In this document: piece by piece, positions 24,889 to 33,353 of the stretch | Layout of the letters: each line of letters opens with the position of its first letter | How positions within the stretch are numbered: position 1 is the first letter of the stretch | DNA from: Jeongeupia chitinilytica | GTDB lineage: Bacteria > Pseudomonadota > Gammaproteobacteria > Burkholderiales > Chitinibacteraceae | Direction: 5' to 3' | Assembly (NCBI RefSeq): GCF_014652315.1 | Contig: NZ_BMYO01000003.1 | Coordinates: 412 to 64,411, forward strand | DNA length: 64,000 bases | Translations under genes and position numbers: made by a program | The notes under the pieces: model-generated | The model's input: only the letters and a program-made list of their open reading frames with translations | Told to the model about the DNA's origin: nothing | The model's database searches: none

Positions 24889-25632
24889 ATGAGTGCAGAA
24901 ACCAATGCACGATGGTGGGAGGGCTATTTTGTTCGTTATGCACAAGGTTCTGTCATTGGTGCGCTGTTTGTGGCTGTAATTTTTTCATCAAATGCACACC
25001 TGAAATCGTATCTATTTATGCCGAAGTTGGGAGAGAAAATCGAGGCTGCCAATTTGTTGTTAATGTTGGCGTATGGTCTGGTTTTCTGTTATGTCTCAAG
25101 TGCACCGATATTGGTACTTCATGCTTGTCGCGGCCTTAAACTGGATGCGAGGTGGAGTTCGGCGTCTTGGACTGCTTATAGGTGCTTGACGTACTTTTTG
25201 CTGGCTGCAATTATTTACTTTTCCCTGTATTTGGGTTTCGAAGATCAATTGTTTACGACGTTGATGGCGAAATTTGTAATGGGGGTGCTGGCGTTTTTGC
25301 TTTCATTTCAGTTCGTTAATTTGCTTGGTTTGATTGGGCCGGGGTGGGGTGAATCCGTAAAATATTTTAAGGGTTTGGCGGAAAAGCGCGGAAAGGCCGA
25401 TAATAAAGAATATGTTGAGTCATATCGTCATTTGAGAGAGCATGGCAATGCATTTATGATTTTGATTTTTGAGTTTTTCTTTGCGGCCATTCTTTATCCA
25501 ATGGTGATTAACTTTCCGGAATTATCAGAGACTCCGCCTATAAGTCTCGTTTTCGTCTTGCTGCTTTGGGTGTTGCCGGCGGCAATGGTATGGCTTGCAG
25601 GAACAAAACTGGAGCATGCGTTAGTTCGCTAA
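24889..25632 (+). CDS. multi-span membrane protein, cargo
   Basis: 247 residues with about six hydrophobic segments (for example GSVIGALFVAVIFSS, LLLMLAYGLVFCYVSSAPIL, TYFLLAAIIYFSLYLGF, LVFVLLLWVLPAAMVWLAG). TAAGGGGGGCG upstream is a strong ribosome site. AT-rich like the AbiC-like gene before it. It converges on late gene D. Function unknown; it may act with its neighbour. Confidence 0.7.
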   Translation: MSAETNARWWEGYFVRYAQGSVIGALFVAVIFSSNAHLKSYLFMPKLGEKIEAANLLLMLAYGLVFCYVSSAPILVLHACRGLKLDARWSSASWTAYRCLTYFLLAAIIYFSLYLGFEDQLFTTLMAKFVMGVLAFLLSFQFVNLLGLIGPGWGESVKYFKGLAEKRGKADNKEYVESYRHLREHGNAFMILIFEFFFAAILYPMVINFPELSETPPISLVFVLLLWVLPAAMVWLAGTKLEHALVR

Positions 25633-25699
25633 TGGATGGCATGGTTGGGCAGACAAGTCGTCGGCCATTTGAACTGTGCATTGCGGTTTTTCGGTAGGA

Positions 25700-26704
25700 T
25701 TATTTAGTTTCAACTTCATTCAGGCGTAGTTCGAATTCGACCGAGGTCGCCAACCCGTTGCCGTCCAGCGTGTGGGCGGCCCGGCTGACCGTCCAGTTGC
25801 CGTTGTCAATGTCGGCCTTGAAACCGGTCACGGTAGCCGGCGATTCGGTCACGATTTCAGGGCGGCCGAGGGCGAGGGTGATACCGAACTCGGCCACGCC
25901 GCGCTGTATCCGGTTCCAGCTGGCCTTCGCCGCGCGCTCGGCGGCCTTCTGGGTGGCGTATACATGGCGCAGGGTTTTCAGGTTGTCTGCCTTGCCAACC
26001 ACCACTTCGCCCTTTTTCGCCTTCTTGTTGTTCTGGTACTCGGCGCGCACGCCGCTGTAGTTGTCGCGGTTGGCCACGTTGTAGCGGTGCTGGTCGCCAG
26101 CCTGCCGGTTGACGAGCACGCGCTCCAGCGGCTGGCCGCTGGCCGTGGTGCAGGCGCCCATGGGCATGAACAGCAGCCGGCCAGCCTTCACCGTGGCCAC
26201 GGCATCGAACAGCTGGCCCAGCCTGGTCAGGAAGTTGGCGTCGCTCTCGTTGGTCTGGTCGATGTGGTCGACCACTTCCTTGGCCAGCGCCTCCGCAATG
26301 CTGGGTTCGAGCTTGGCCGCGCCGGCAATGGTGCGCACGATGGCCCCCACCGTCTGCCGGTGGAATGATCGTTCCCGTTGCATCAGCAGCCCGTCTGCGA
26401 GATCCGCGCTGCGGGCGCGAATGGTCAGCTTGTCCGGCGCGCCGCTGTGCTCGACCTCGTCGACGGTGAACGTGCCTTTGTCGATCAGCCCCGTGGCCTG
26501 CCAGCCCAGCCAGACGCGGATTTCGGCCTTGAGCGGCGGAATGGCCAGCGCGCCGTCGTGGTCGTGCAGCACGATGTCGAGCTGGTCGGCCTCGAATCCG
26601 CGGTTGTCGGTCAGCGAGAGTGATTCCAGCCGGTTGTCGATCAAGCCGCTGATGTCGCGGCCATCGACCACGACCCGAAAGATGGGGACGGGCTGCGGGC
26701 TCAT
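25700..26704 (-). CDS. D: tail protein GpD (hub/late control D)
   Basis: 334 residues, P2 GpD family. It forms the hub joining tail tube and spike. FRVVVDGRDISGLIDNRLES at the N-terminus, VWLGWQATGLIDKGTF and later QTNESDANFLTRLGQLFDAV are family features. It is the last gene of the F operon; its start overlaps the stop of U by 4 bp. Confidence 0.92.
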   Translation of the reverse strand: MSPQPVPIFRVVVDGRDISGLIDNRLESLSLTDNRGFEADQLDIVLHDHDGALAIPPLKAEIRVWLGWQATGLIDKGTFTVDEVEHSGAPDKLTIRARSADLADGLLMQRERSFHRQTVGAIVRTIAGAAKLEPSIAEALAKEVVDHIDQTNESDANFLTRLGQLFDAVATVKAGRLLFMPMGACTTASGQPLERVLVNRQAGDQHRYNVANRDNYSGVRAEYQNNKKAKKGEVVVGKADNLKTLRHVYATQKAAERAAKASWNRIQRGVAEFGITLALGRPEIVTESPATVTGFKADIDNGNWTVSRAAHTLDGNGLATSVEFELRLNEVETK

Positions 26705-27183
26705 TCAACGGCCCTGGGCTGGGCCAGATCCTGCAGGTCCGGGTCGCGGCGTTTCAGTTCGATGGTGAACTCGATCCGGCGCGCCGTGCCGTCGTGCATG
26801 AAGTAGCTGCGGGATTCGTCGATGCCTTCGATGACGAAGTTGCCGTACAAGTAGCCGTTGCCCTCGATCAGCGGCCATGCGTCGCCCTCGTCAGCCATCT
26901 TGATCAACTGGTCCAGTGACGGCACGCCGCCGGTGATTTCCGGGTAGAGCACGCCGTCGATGCTGATGGTCTGGTCATCCGGCCCGACAAACTGCGACAC
27001 CGGCCGCGCACCAACGCGCGAGCCGGACGGGTGGCGCCATTTGCTGCTGCGCTTCAGGCCGGTGTAGGGCAGGGTGGTGCGCTGGAACACGAACATGCCC
27101 AGGCTGGCGAGGTTGCTGGTGTAGGTGACCGGCGGACTGAGCAGCCGTTCGGCCGCCTGGTACAGGTTGTTGCGCAGGTTCAT
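26701..27183 (-). CDS. U: tail protein GpU
   Basis: 160 residues, P2 GpU family tail-terminator-associated protein. SLGMFVFQRTTLPYTGLKRS, FVGPDDQTISIDGVLYPEIT and WPLIEGNGYLYGNFVIEGID are typical. Position between T and D supports it. Confidence 0.92.
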   Translation of the reverse strand: MNLRNNLYQAAERLLSPPVTYTSNLASLGMFVFQRTTLPYTGLKRSSKWRHPSGSRVGARPVSQFVGPDDQTISIDGVLYPEITGGVPSLDQLIKMADEGDAWPLIEGNGYLYGNFVIEGIDESRSYFMHDGTARRIEFTIELKRRDPDLQDLAQPRAVE

Positions 27184-27189
27184 GGCGAT

Positions 27190-29991
27190 TTACTCGTTAT
27201 CGACCAGGCGGGAACGGCCACGCGCAGCCTGCTCGCGCGTCAGTTTCTCGATTTCGGCGCGCACCTGTTGTGCGATGGCGTTGGTATCCATCCCCGGCGC
27301 GGCATAGATGTGGATTCCGCCCAGATTGATATTGGCGCCCGCGCCGGCCGGCGCACCCGCGCTGGCCGCAATGGGCGGGCGGCGATCGATGTTGATGCCG
27401 GTGGCACCTCCGGTGCCGATGGCGAATCCGGCACCGATGGCGGCCAGCTGCTGGCCGAGTCCAATCACCGACTTGATCGGCCCGCCCTGGCCGTCCTGCA
27501 GCCCTTGGTTCAGCCCGGCCATGGTGAAGCCGCCGAGCTGGGCAAACACGCGCGAAGGCGAGTGGATGCCAAGGGTCGATTTCACGCTGTCGGTCACGCT
27601 GCTGGCGATTTCCTTGATGGTGCTCTTGAGCGACTCCCATTTGGTCATCAGCCCGTTGATGAATCCGTCAATGACCATGCCACCAAAGTCGGTGAACTTC
27701 GCCGGCAGCTCGATCCCGAACCAGCTCAACACGGTTGCCAATGCCCGATGGAACAGGCCGATGGGGGACCAGTTGACGATCAGTGCACCAATGCCTGCGA
27801 TGCCGCCGTCAAACGCGGCGCTGATCTCGGCCCACAGCGACTTGAACCACGCCTTGATCGGCTCCCAGTAGCGGTAGATCAGGTACGCCGCGGCCGCGAT
27901 CGCCATGATTGCCCAGCCGATCGGGTTGGTGAGCAGGAACAGCGCAACAGACTGGAGCGCCCCGATCAGTTGAACGGTCAGCGCGCGTGCGACCCACCAG
28001 ATCAATTGCCCGAAAATCTTGAGTGGTGCCGCAAAGGCCATCAGCAAGCCACGGCCAAAGCCCAACATGGCGCGCATGATGGCCGGCCCCTGGCGCCACA
28101 AGTACCCCGCGACTTGCCCTGCACGTTTGAGCACTCCGGCCAATCCGCTACCCGCCCAGTCCCATGCCTTGCGCAACAGGCTGGCCGCTTTGCCGCCGGC
28201 CTTTCCGGCGCTGGTAAACCTTTCTGCCAGTCCGCCGACTTTGATGCCCAGCACGGACAGCGATAGCCTGACCACTGCCATCGGGCCAAGCAATCCGGCG
28301 ATAGCGATCATGATGCCGCCAAGGGTGGTCAACAGGACGGCGAGCACGGCCACGATCTTGACGATGCTGGCTGCCAGCTGCGGATTGGCTTTGACCCACC
28401 GGTTCACAGTGCCGAGCAATTCGCCCAGGCCCTTCATCAGCTCCATCAGCGGCTGCCGCAGGGAGGCGCCAAGGTTGCTGCTTTCGTTGAACAGCTGGTT
28501 CTTCACCATCTGCCATTGCGCTGACAGCGTGTCGTTCTTGGCGTCACCTTCGCGCTGCATGCTGCCCTTGGCTTTTTCCTCGTTCACCAGCTTCAGTTGC
28601 TTGCGGTATTCGCCGAGGTTGTCGGCCAGCTTGGCGGCGTCATCGCCGTATTCCTTGCCGAACAGGTCGACCATGACGCCCATCCGCCGGGTTTCCGGCA
28701 ACCTCCGGACGGCTTCCATGACCTTGAGGATGGTGCCGGTACTGTCCTTGGCCATGTCGGCCTGAATCTGTTTGGCGCTGAGCCCAAGCTCGGCCAGCCC
28801 CTTGCGGAAACGGGCGGGCTGTTTTTCGGCAATCTGCAGTTCGCGCACCATGGCCTTGGTGGCCGTGGCGGCAATCTCCGGCGACGCGCCCAGTGACAGG
28901 AAAGTACTGCCCAGTGCCGCGGCTTCCTTGTAGTTCATGCTGCCGGTGCTGCCGGCGATACGCTGCATTACCTCGATGATGTCCGCCCCCTTGGATTGGG
29001 CGTTGTCGTCCAGATAGTTGATGGCATCGCCAAGCTGGCCGATATCCTTGATCGGGATCTTGTAGAGGTTGGCGATCTTGCCCAGATCCTCGCCGAGCTG
29101 GTCGACGGGCAGGTCGAAGGCGGTGCCGGCCAGTGCGGCCGTGCGGGCGAAAGCGAGCAGGTTGTCCTTGCCCTGGATGCCCATGCGGGCGCCGCCTTCG
29201 ACCAGCGCCGCAATCTCCGTCGTGGCCATCGGGATCTGCCGGCTCAGCGCCTTGATGGCGTCTCCCATCTCGTAATAAACCGGAGTCAGCTTGCCGTTGG
29301 CGTCCCGTGCGCCTTCCACCTGGCGCGCGATGCCAAGCATGGCGTCTTCGTAACTGCTGTAGTCCTTGATCATGCTGGCGATGGGCACACCCATCACGGC
29401 GCCGGCTGCGGTCGTGGCTACACCGGCGCCGGCGAGCTTGTCCCGCACGCCGATGGTCTTGTCGTAGTTGGCGCGCGCGGCGTGCATGCGCTGCGCCTGT
29501 TTGTTGAGTCGTGCCAGGTGCGCCTCCTGTTTGGCCAGCGTACCGTTGGCTGCTTCGGTCTGTGCCTTGAGTTGCTGCTCGTGCTGAGTCAGGTTTCGAA
29601 TGCCGGAAGCATTCATCGCACTGCGCAGCTGTTTCAGCGATTCGGTTTGCTCGCCGTGCTTCTTGCGTAGATCTCCAGCTGCTTTTTCAGCCTGTTTGAA
29701 CTGACGCACCATTTTCCGGGTCGGGTTGGCTGTCTGCTTCATCTGGCTGCCCAGCGCTTTGGCATAGGCTTCCGCGCTGCGCATGCTGACAGCGGTTGCC
29801 TTTGTCTGCTGCTGGAGTTCGCGCAGGGCGTTGACTTGTCCCTGTGCGCGTTCCAGTTGCTTGATCTGGACCCGGGTCGCTTTGATTGCCTTCGCAGCAT
29901 CGCCGCTTCCGGCCGTGATCTGTTTGAGCGGGCGGGTTACGCGGTCCACCGCGTTCATGATGACCCGCAGCTTGAGGTCGTTACCCGCCAT
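27190..29991 (-). CDS. T: tail tape measure protein GpT
   Basis: 933 residues. It sets tail length and is threaded through the tail tube. The N-terminal 200 residues are coiled coil, then a TP901-type core (ALVEGGARMGIQGKDNLLAF, NYKEAAALGSTFLSLGASPE), a hydrophobic central region near 520-570 and 650-720 with membrane-like helices, and a C-terminal repeat with STLGIHSPSRVFAQLGGFTM. Its ATG overlaps the E' stop codon (TGATG). Confidence 0.93.
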   Translation of the reverse strand: MAGNDLKLRVIMNAVDRVTRPLKQITAGSGDAAKAIKATRVQIKQLERAQGQVNALRELQQQTKATAVSMRSAEAYAKALGSQMKQTANPTRKMVRQFKQAEKAAGDLRKKHGEQTESLKQLRSAMNASGIRNLTQHEQQLKAQTEAANGTLAKQEAHLARLNKQAQRMHAARANYDKTIGVRDKLAGAGVATTAAGAVMGVPIASMIKDYSSYEDAMLGIARQVEGARDANGKLTPVYYEMGDAIKALSRQIPMATTEIAALVEGGARMGIQGKDNLLAFARTAALAGTAFDLPVDQLGEDLGKIANLYKIPIKDIGQLGDAINYLDDNAQSKGADIIEVMQRIAGSTGSMNYKEAAALGSTFLSLGASPEIAATATKAMVRELQIAEKQPARFRKGLAELGLSAKQIQADMAKDSTGTILKVMEAVRRLPETRRMGVMVDLFGKEYGDDAAKLADNLGEYRKQLKLVNEEKAKGSMQREGDAKNDTLSAQWQMVKNQLFNESSNLGASLRQPLMELMKGLGELLGTVNRWVKANPQLAASIVKIVAVLAVLLTTLGGIMIAIAGLLGPMAVVRLSLSVLGIKVGGLAERFTSAGKAGGKAASLLRKAWDWAGSGLAGVLKRAGQVAGYLWRQGPAIMRAMLGFGRGLLMAFAAPLKIFGQLIWWVARALTVQLIGALQSVALFLLTNPIGWAIMAIAAAAYLIYRYWEPIKAWFKSLWAEISAAFDGGIAGIGALIVNWSPIGLFHRALATVLSWFGIELPAKFTDFGGMVIDGFINGLMTKWESLKSTIKEIASSVTDSVKSTLGIHSPSRVFAQLGGFTMAGLNQGLQDGQGGPIKSVIGLGQQLAAIGAGFAIGTGGATGINIDRRPPIAASAGAPAGAGANINLGGIHIYAAPGMDTNAIAQQVRAEIEKLTREQAARGRSRLVDNE

Positions 29992-30129
29992 CAGTCATCG
30001 GCTCCGCTTCGTTGTCTGGCGTGCTCGCGCCATTCCATCAGTTCGGTCAGGGACATGGGAGCCATGACTTCCGGCCCCCAGTGGAAAATCACGGCGATGT
30101 CGGCGATGGCGTCGTCGACGTATCGGGGG
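29991..30129 (-). CDS. E' frameshift extension of tail protein E
   Basis: In the -1 frame relative to E, the sequence reads PRYVDDAIADIAVIFHWGPE followed by VMAPMSLTELMEWREHARQR and a TGA at 29991-29993. This matches the E' part of the P2-type E+E' product, made by programmed -1 frameshifting near the end of E; it has no good start of its own. The shift must occur near the run of five C (plus strand GGGGG at 30125-30129). Confidence 0.75.
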
Positions 30130-30409
30130 ATTCCCCGCTCAGGCGCTTCGGCACCAAAAAACCGGCCACCTCGGTGCCCAGCTGCAGCAGGTCGGCGGGG
30201 TCAAGCTTGTCGACATCGGCTTCGGTCAGCGTCGGGTCGCTGATGCGCGGCAGCAGGGTTTTCAGGGCGGAGACGTTGATCTGCATGACGTCGGTCAGGT
30301 TCAGGCCGCGCAACGCGCCGGAGTTCGGCTTGCGCAGGGTGATGCTGGCGATGATCTGGTCGCCACGCTTGATCGGTTCGTCGAGTTCGATGGTTACGTT
30401 TTTGATCAT
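30089..30409 (-). CDS. E: tail assembly protein GpE
   Basis: 106 residues, P2 GpE family tail chaperone that works with the tape measure. EPIKRGDQIIASITLRKPNS near the N-terminus and ALRGLNLTDVMQINVSALKT are typical. The C-terminal residues after SGESPD are the unshifted tail; the longer E+E' product continues in the -1 frame. Confidence 0.9.
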   Translation of the reverse strand: MIKNVTIELDEPIKRGDQIIASITLRKPNSGALRGLNLTDVMQINVSALKTLLPRISDPTLTEADVDKLDPADLLQLGTEVAGFLVPKRLSGESPDTSTTPSPTSP

Positions 30410-30496
30410 TTGTCATTTCCTTGGCGTAAAGTGGCGCACATCCGGCGCCGATTGCTACGAGCTGGATAGCGCCCCGGCTTGGTCCGGGGCGTTTCA

Positions 30497-31006
30497 TTAC
30501 ATGCCCAGCGCGCGGCGCTGCTCGGCAAGGCGATCGACGCCGCCGACCATCTCGACCATGTTCAGCACGTCAATCTCGATCAGCACCGTGCCGTTGATGG
30601 ACAGCTTGTAGTAGCTGACCGAGCTGGTGATCTTGAACTCGGTGTCGTCGCCGGCCTTGGCCTTGCCCGGGTCGATTTCCTTGTGCCGGCCGCGGACGAC
30701 CAGCTCGACCGCGTCGACCTCGCCATCGTCGTCGCGCTGGTAGGCGCCGGCGAAGCGCAGCAGCGCACCGCCGACCTGGGTGATGCCCCATTGTTCGAGC
30801 GGTTGGCGCATGAAGCCGCCGCAGGTCCACTCGAACTCCATTTTTTCCATGCCGAGGTCGGCCTCGATCGGCACGTTCATGCCGCCGCCGCGCCATTCTT
30901 CGACCTTGCGGGCGAGTTTGATCAGGTTGAGTTCGCCGATCTCGCCGGCGTAGTTCGTGCCGTCGACGAACAGCGTGAAGTTCTTGAGTTTGCGGGGCAT
31001 GCCCAT
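30497..31006 (-). CDS. FII: major tail tube protein GpFII
   Basis: 169 residues, P2 FII family. It polymerises into the inner tail tube. KNFTLFVDGTNYAGEIGELN, EADLGMEKMEFEWTCGGFMR and VVRGRHKEIDPGKAKAGDDT are characteristic. A GC-rich inverted repeat (GCCCCGG/CCGGGGC, 30470-30489) lies just downstream and may limit read-through to E. Confidence 0.93.
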   Translation of the reverse strand: MGMPRKLKNFTLFVDGTNYAGEIGELNLIKLARKVEEWRGGGMNVPIEADLGMEKMEFEWTCGGFMRQPLEQWGITQVGGALLRFAGAYQRDDDGEVDAVELVVRGRHKEIDPGKAKAGDDTEFKITSSVSYYKLSINGTVLIEIDVLNMVEMVGGVDRLAEQRRALGM

Positions 31007-31034
31007 GGTGATGTCCTTTCAGCGCGGGGCCGGG

Positions 31035-32219
31035 TTATGCGTTCACAGCGGCGGCGAAGTCGGCGAGGTAACGATCGGTAATGCGCTGGCGCAGCATGAT
31101 GTATTCGGCCGGCGGCAGCGGGGTGTAGTCGAAGTCGATGGTGAGCTTGCCGCTCTTGAGCGTTTCCAAGGTGTTGACCTCGGGGTCGTACCAGGCTTGG
31201 GCGTCGATGATGTAGCCCAGCGCTTTCAGCTCGCGGAATTTGGCATTGATGGTTTCGAGGATGTCGCGCACCAGCGAGGGCGTCATCGGCTTGTCGACGG
31301 CCCACATCAGCCCTTCGGCGACGGTGTCGGCCAGTACCTGGGCGGTGCGGGTGTAGTTCTCGAAGGCGAACAGCGGGTCGTCGCTGCAGGTGCGCGAACC
31401 CCAGAAGCGGAAGCCGTCGCGACGCACCAGCGTGGTGACTTCATGGCCATTGAGGAAGTTGGCGTCGGTGGCCGATTCCTGCAGGGCAAAGAACACGTCC
31501 GCGCTGATGCCCTGCACGCCATTGACGCCCACGTTCGAGAGCGTTTTGTGCCAGCCCAGTTCGTTGTCGATCTTGGCTCGCAGGCCCACGGCGTAGGCGG
31601 TAGAGAACGCGGCCGCTTCTGCATCGGCGACCGTATCCCAGACCAGAAAGTCCGGCCAGATGAGCATCAGCTCGCGCTGACTGAAGCCTTCGCGGTAGGC
31701 GACGACCTCTTCCTTGGTCTTGCAGCCGTTGGCGTAGATGTAGCCGAAGGCCCGCAGCTTCTGGCAGATGCTGCCGATTTCGGTGGCGACGGGCAGGGTG
31801 TCGAGGCCCGGCGCAGCGATGATGCGCGGTTTGACGCCAACGCGCGTTTCGGCGCTGAGCAGGGCCTTGAGGCCGGTGTACTTGCCGGCCGCAGTGACGG
31901 TGCCGATGACGGCGGAGGTAGTCGCGGCATCGTCCGCACCCGGGGCGACGCGCACCACGATGGTTGCGGCGTTGCCCTGCGAAACGATCGCCTCCAGTGT
32001 CTTTTTCAGCGTGCCGCTGGTGCCGGCCTTGCCGATGGCGGCCTGCACGTTGGTCAGTAGCACCGGGGTGTCGAGCGGGAAAGCGGCGACGTCGGCATCC
32101 TGCGCGGTGCAGACCACGCCGATGACGGCGGTTTCGATGGTGCGCAACGGGCGGGTGCCGTCGTTCAGCTCGAACACCTTGACGCCGTGGTGAAAGGAAT
32201 CCTGGGCCATGTCTGGCAC
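31035..32219 (-). CDS. FI: tail sheath protein GpFI
   Basis: 394 residues, contractile sheath family. FHHGVKVFELNDGTRPLRTI at the N-terminus, IGVVCTAQDADVAAFPLDTP and the C-terminal FDYTPLPPAEYIMLRQRITD are typical. It forms the sheath that contracts on infection. A late-activator-like dyad lies 68 bp upstream of its start, making FI the first gene of its operon. Confidence 0.94.
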   Translation of the reverse strand: MPDMAQDSFHHGVKVFELNDGTRPLRTIETAVIGVVCTAQDADVAAFPLDTPVLLTNVQAAIGKAGTSGTLKKTLEAIVSQGNAATIVVRVAPGADDAATTSAVIGTVTAAGKYTGLKALLSAETRVGVKPRIIAAPGLDTLPVATEIGSICQKLRAFGYIYANGCKTKEEVVAYREGFSQRELMLIWPDFLVWDTVADAEAAAFSTAYAVGLRAKIDNELGWHKTLSNVGVNGVQGISADVFFALQESATDANFLNGHEVTTLVRRDGFRFWGSRTCSDDPLFAFENYTRTAQVLADTVAEGLMWAVDKPMTPSLVRDILETINAKFRELKALGYIIDAQAWYDPEVNTLETLKSGKLTIDFDYTPLPPAEYIMLRQRITDRYLADFAAAVNA

Positions 32220-32286
32220 TCCTGGGTTGCAGTCGGTTTACCTGCCCAGAATGCCGCGCCCGCGATGTCGGCGCCTGTGGCCGGTG

Positions 32287-32307
32287 TTGTGCCAGATGGC
32301 GGCACAG
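32287..32307 (-). promoter_or_regulatory. probable late-activator binding dyad ahead of FI
   Basis: TTGTGCC-AGATGGC-GGCACAG, an inverted repeat with TGT and ACA ends. The same 21 bp with one change lies ahead of P (44176-44196). P2 late promoters carry TGT/ACA dyads bound by Ogr; the spacing here is one base longer than the P2 form. Confidence 0.65.
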
Positions 32308-32317
32308 GCGCGGGACA

Positions 32318-32346
32318 TGAAAAAGCCCGCCTTTGGAGCGGGCTGT
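32318..32346 (-). terminator. intrinsic terminator after the lipoprotein gene
   Basis: On the minus strand GCCCGC-TCCAAAG-GCGGGC is followed by TTTTT. It ends transcription of the 32374-32697 gene before the FI promoter region, giving that cargo gene its own transcription unit. Confidence 0.7.
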
Positions 32347-32373
32347 GATTTTCGGCGTGACCTCCGAACCGAT

Positions 32374-32697
32374 TCAGATCTCACCACAGACGAGGTGACC
32401 GTTGTCGTTGGAGAAAACGCATGACGGGCAACTCTGCAGGTCGATTCTTGTTCCGTGGGCACCACCACCACGCTGCCGGCAGGCGCAGTACAGGGTGCCG
32501 ATGTAGTTGACGCGTTCCTCCGGGACGTCGAATCCGCAGTCATAGCAAGAGTCGGCATAGCTGCCTCTGACCTGGCTTGGTGTGCAGGTATTCGCCACCT
32601 TTGGCTGCAAAGCATCTGCGGATTCGGATTTGTTCGTGGGGCCGCAGGCAGGCAGAAGTAAAACAACCACCAAACTGAAAAGGACGGCTACGCGCAT
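32374..32697 (-). CDS. lipoprotein with CVNH-like domain, phage cargo
   Basis: 107 residues. FSLVVVLLLPACGPT is a lipoprotein signal with lipidated Cys near residue 18. The mature part has SYADSCYDCGFDVP, IGTLYCACRQRGG and RIDLQSCPSCVFSNDNGHLV, matching the cyanovirin-N homology pattern (C...L.A.CR...; DL..C..NDNG.L.C) with extra cysteines. CVNH domains bind glycans. It has its own terminator, as expected for a gene expressed in the lysogen; a surface or superinfection role is inference. Confidence 0.65.
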   Translation of the reverse strand: MRVAVLFSLVVVLLLPACGPTNKSESADALQPKVANTCTPSQVRGSYADSCYDCGFDVPEERVNYIGTLYCACRQRGGGAHGTRIDLQSCPSCVFSNDNGHLVCGEI

Positions 32698-32753
32698 GAC
32701 GTTTACCTCGCTTCGTGCTGTGATTCCAAACTAGCCGAAGCGGAGGCAAGCAG

Positions 32754-33353
32754 TTATTGCTGGGGGCTGGATGGCCAGTCCGGCACAAACGCCTGCAGCC
32801 ATGCCGCATTGGCCGCGTCGATCTGCAGCTTCATCTCGCGCTGGCGTTGATGGATTTTCCAGCCTTGCCCGAAAATGGCGCGCTCGTGCGCTTCGAACAG
32901 CGCCTGCAGCTCTGGTCGGCCCATCGGCACGTCGATGTTGTCGGCGTCTGTCCAGAAGAAGCCGTCCGGCACACCGACGGCTTTGAGGGTCGCCAGCGTC
33001 GTATTCAGGCGCTCGCGTACTGCGAGGCCGCCATCCCAACGGTGGTCGGCGTGGGTGAAAGTCACCACGGCGAGCTCTTGCTGGTCGCGCCACACGTTAA
33101 TGCGTTCACGGGCGGCGACGCGAAGCGATTCGATTGGCGCTTGCGGCATATCAGCACATTCCGGCAACCCATCTTGCCCAGCAAGGATCAATTGCCCGCG
33201 TGACTGGCCAGCCAGCAGCTCGGCATGCAGGGCCTCGGAAATTTCGACTACGTCGGAGGGCCAAGTGCCGGCTACATCATATGCGGCACGCATTGCGCCA
33301 TCGTAGAAACCAGCATTTGAAGCAGAGTAGAAAAGCACGGTTATGTCCCCCAA
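32754..33353 (-). CDS. G: tail fibre assembly protein with DUF4376 domain
   Basis: 199 residues. The N-terminal part (MGDITVLFYSASNAGFYDGA) with VEISEALHAELLAGQSRGQL is typical of tail fibre assembly proteins. The C-terminal part (ARERINVWRDQQELAVVTFT, DGFFWTDADNIDVPMGRPEL) is a DUF4376 domain. It adjoins the fibre gene, as G adjoins H in P2, and would help fold or attach the fibre. Confidence 0.8.
   Translation of the reverse strand: MGDITVLFYSASNAGFYDGAMRAAYDVAGTWPSDVVEISEALHAELLAGQSRGQLILAGQDGLPECADMPQAPIESLRVAARERINVWRDQQELAVVTFTHADHRWDGGLAVRERLNTTLATLKAVGVPDGFFWTDADNIDVPMGRPELQALFEAHERAIFGQGWKIHQRQREMKLQIDAANAAWLQAFVPDWPSSPQQ

Noticed and set aside
27031..28266. 411-residue plus-strand ORF opposite the tape measure gene
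   Set aside because: Antisense shadow; composition rich in R, G, D, H without any motif.
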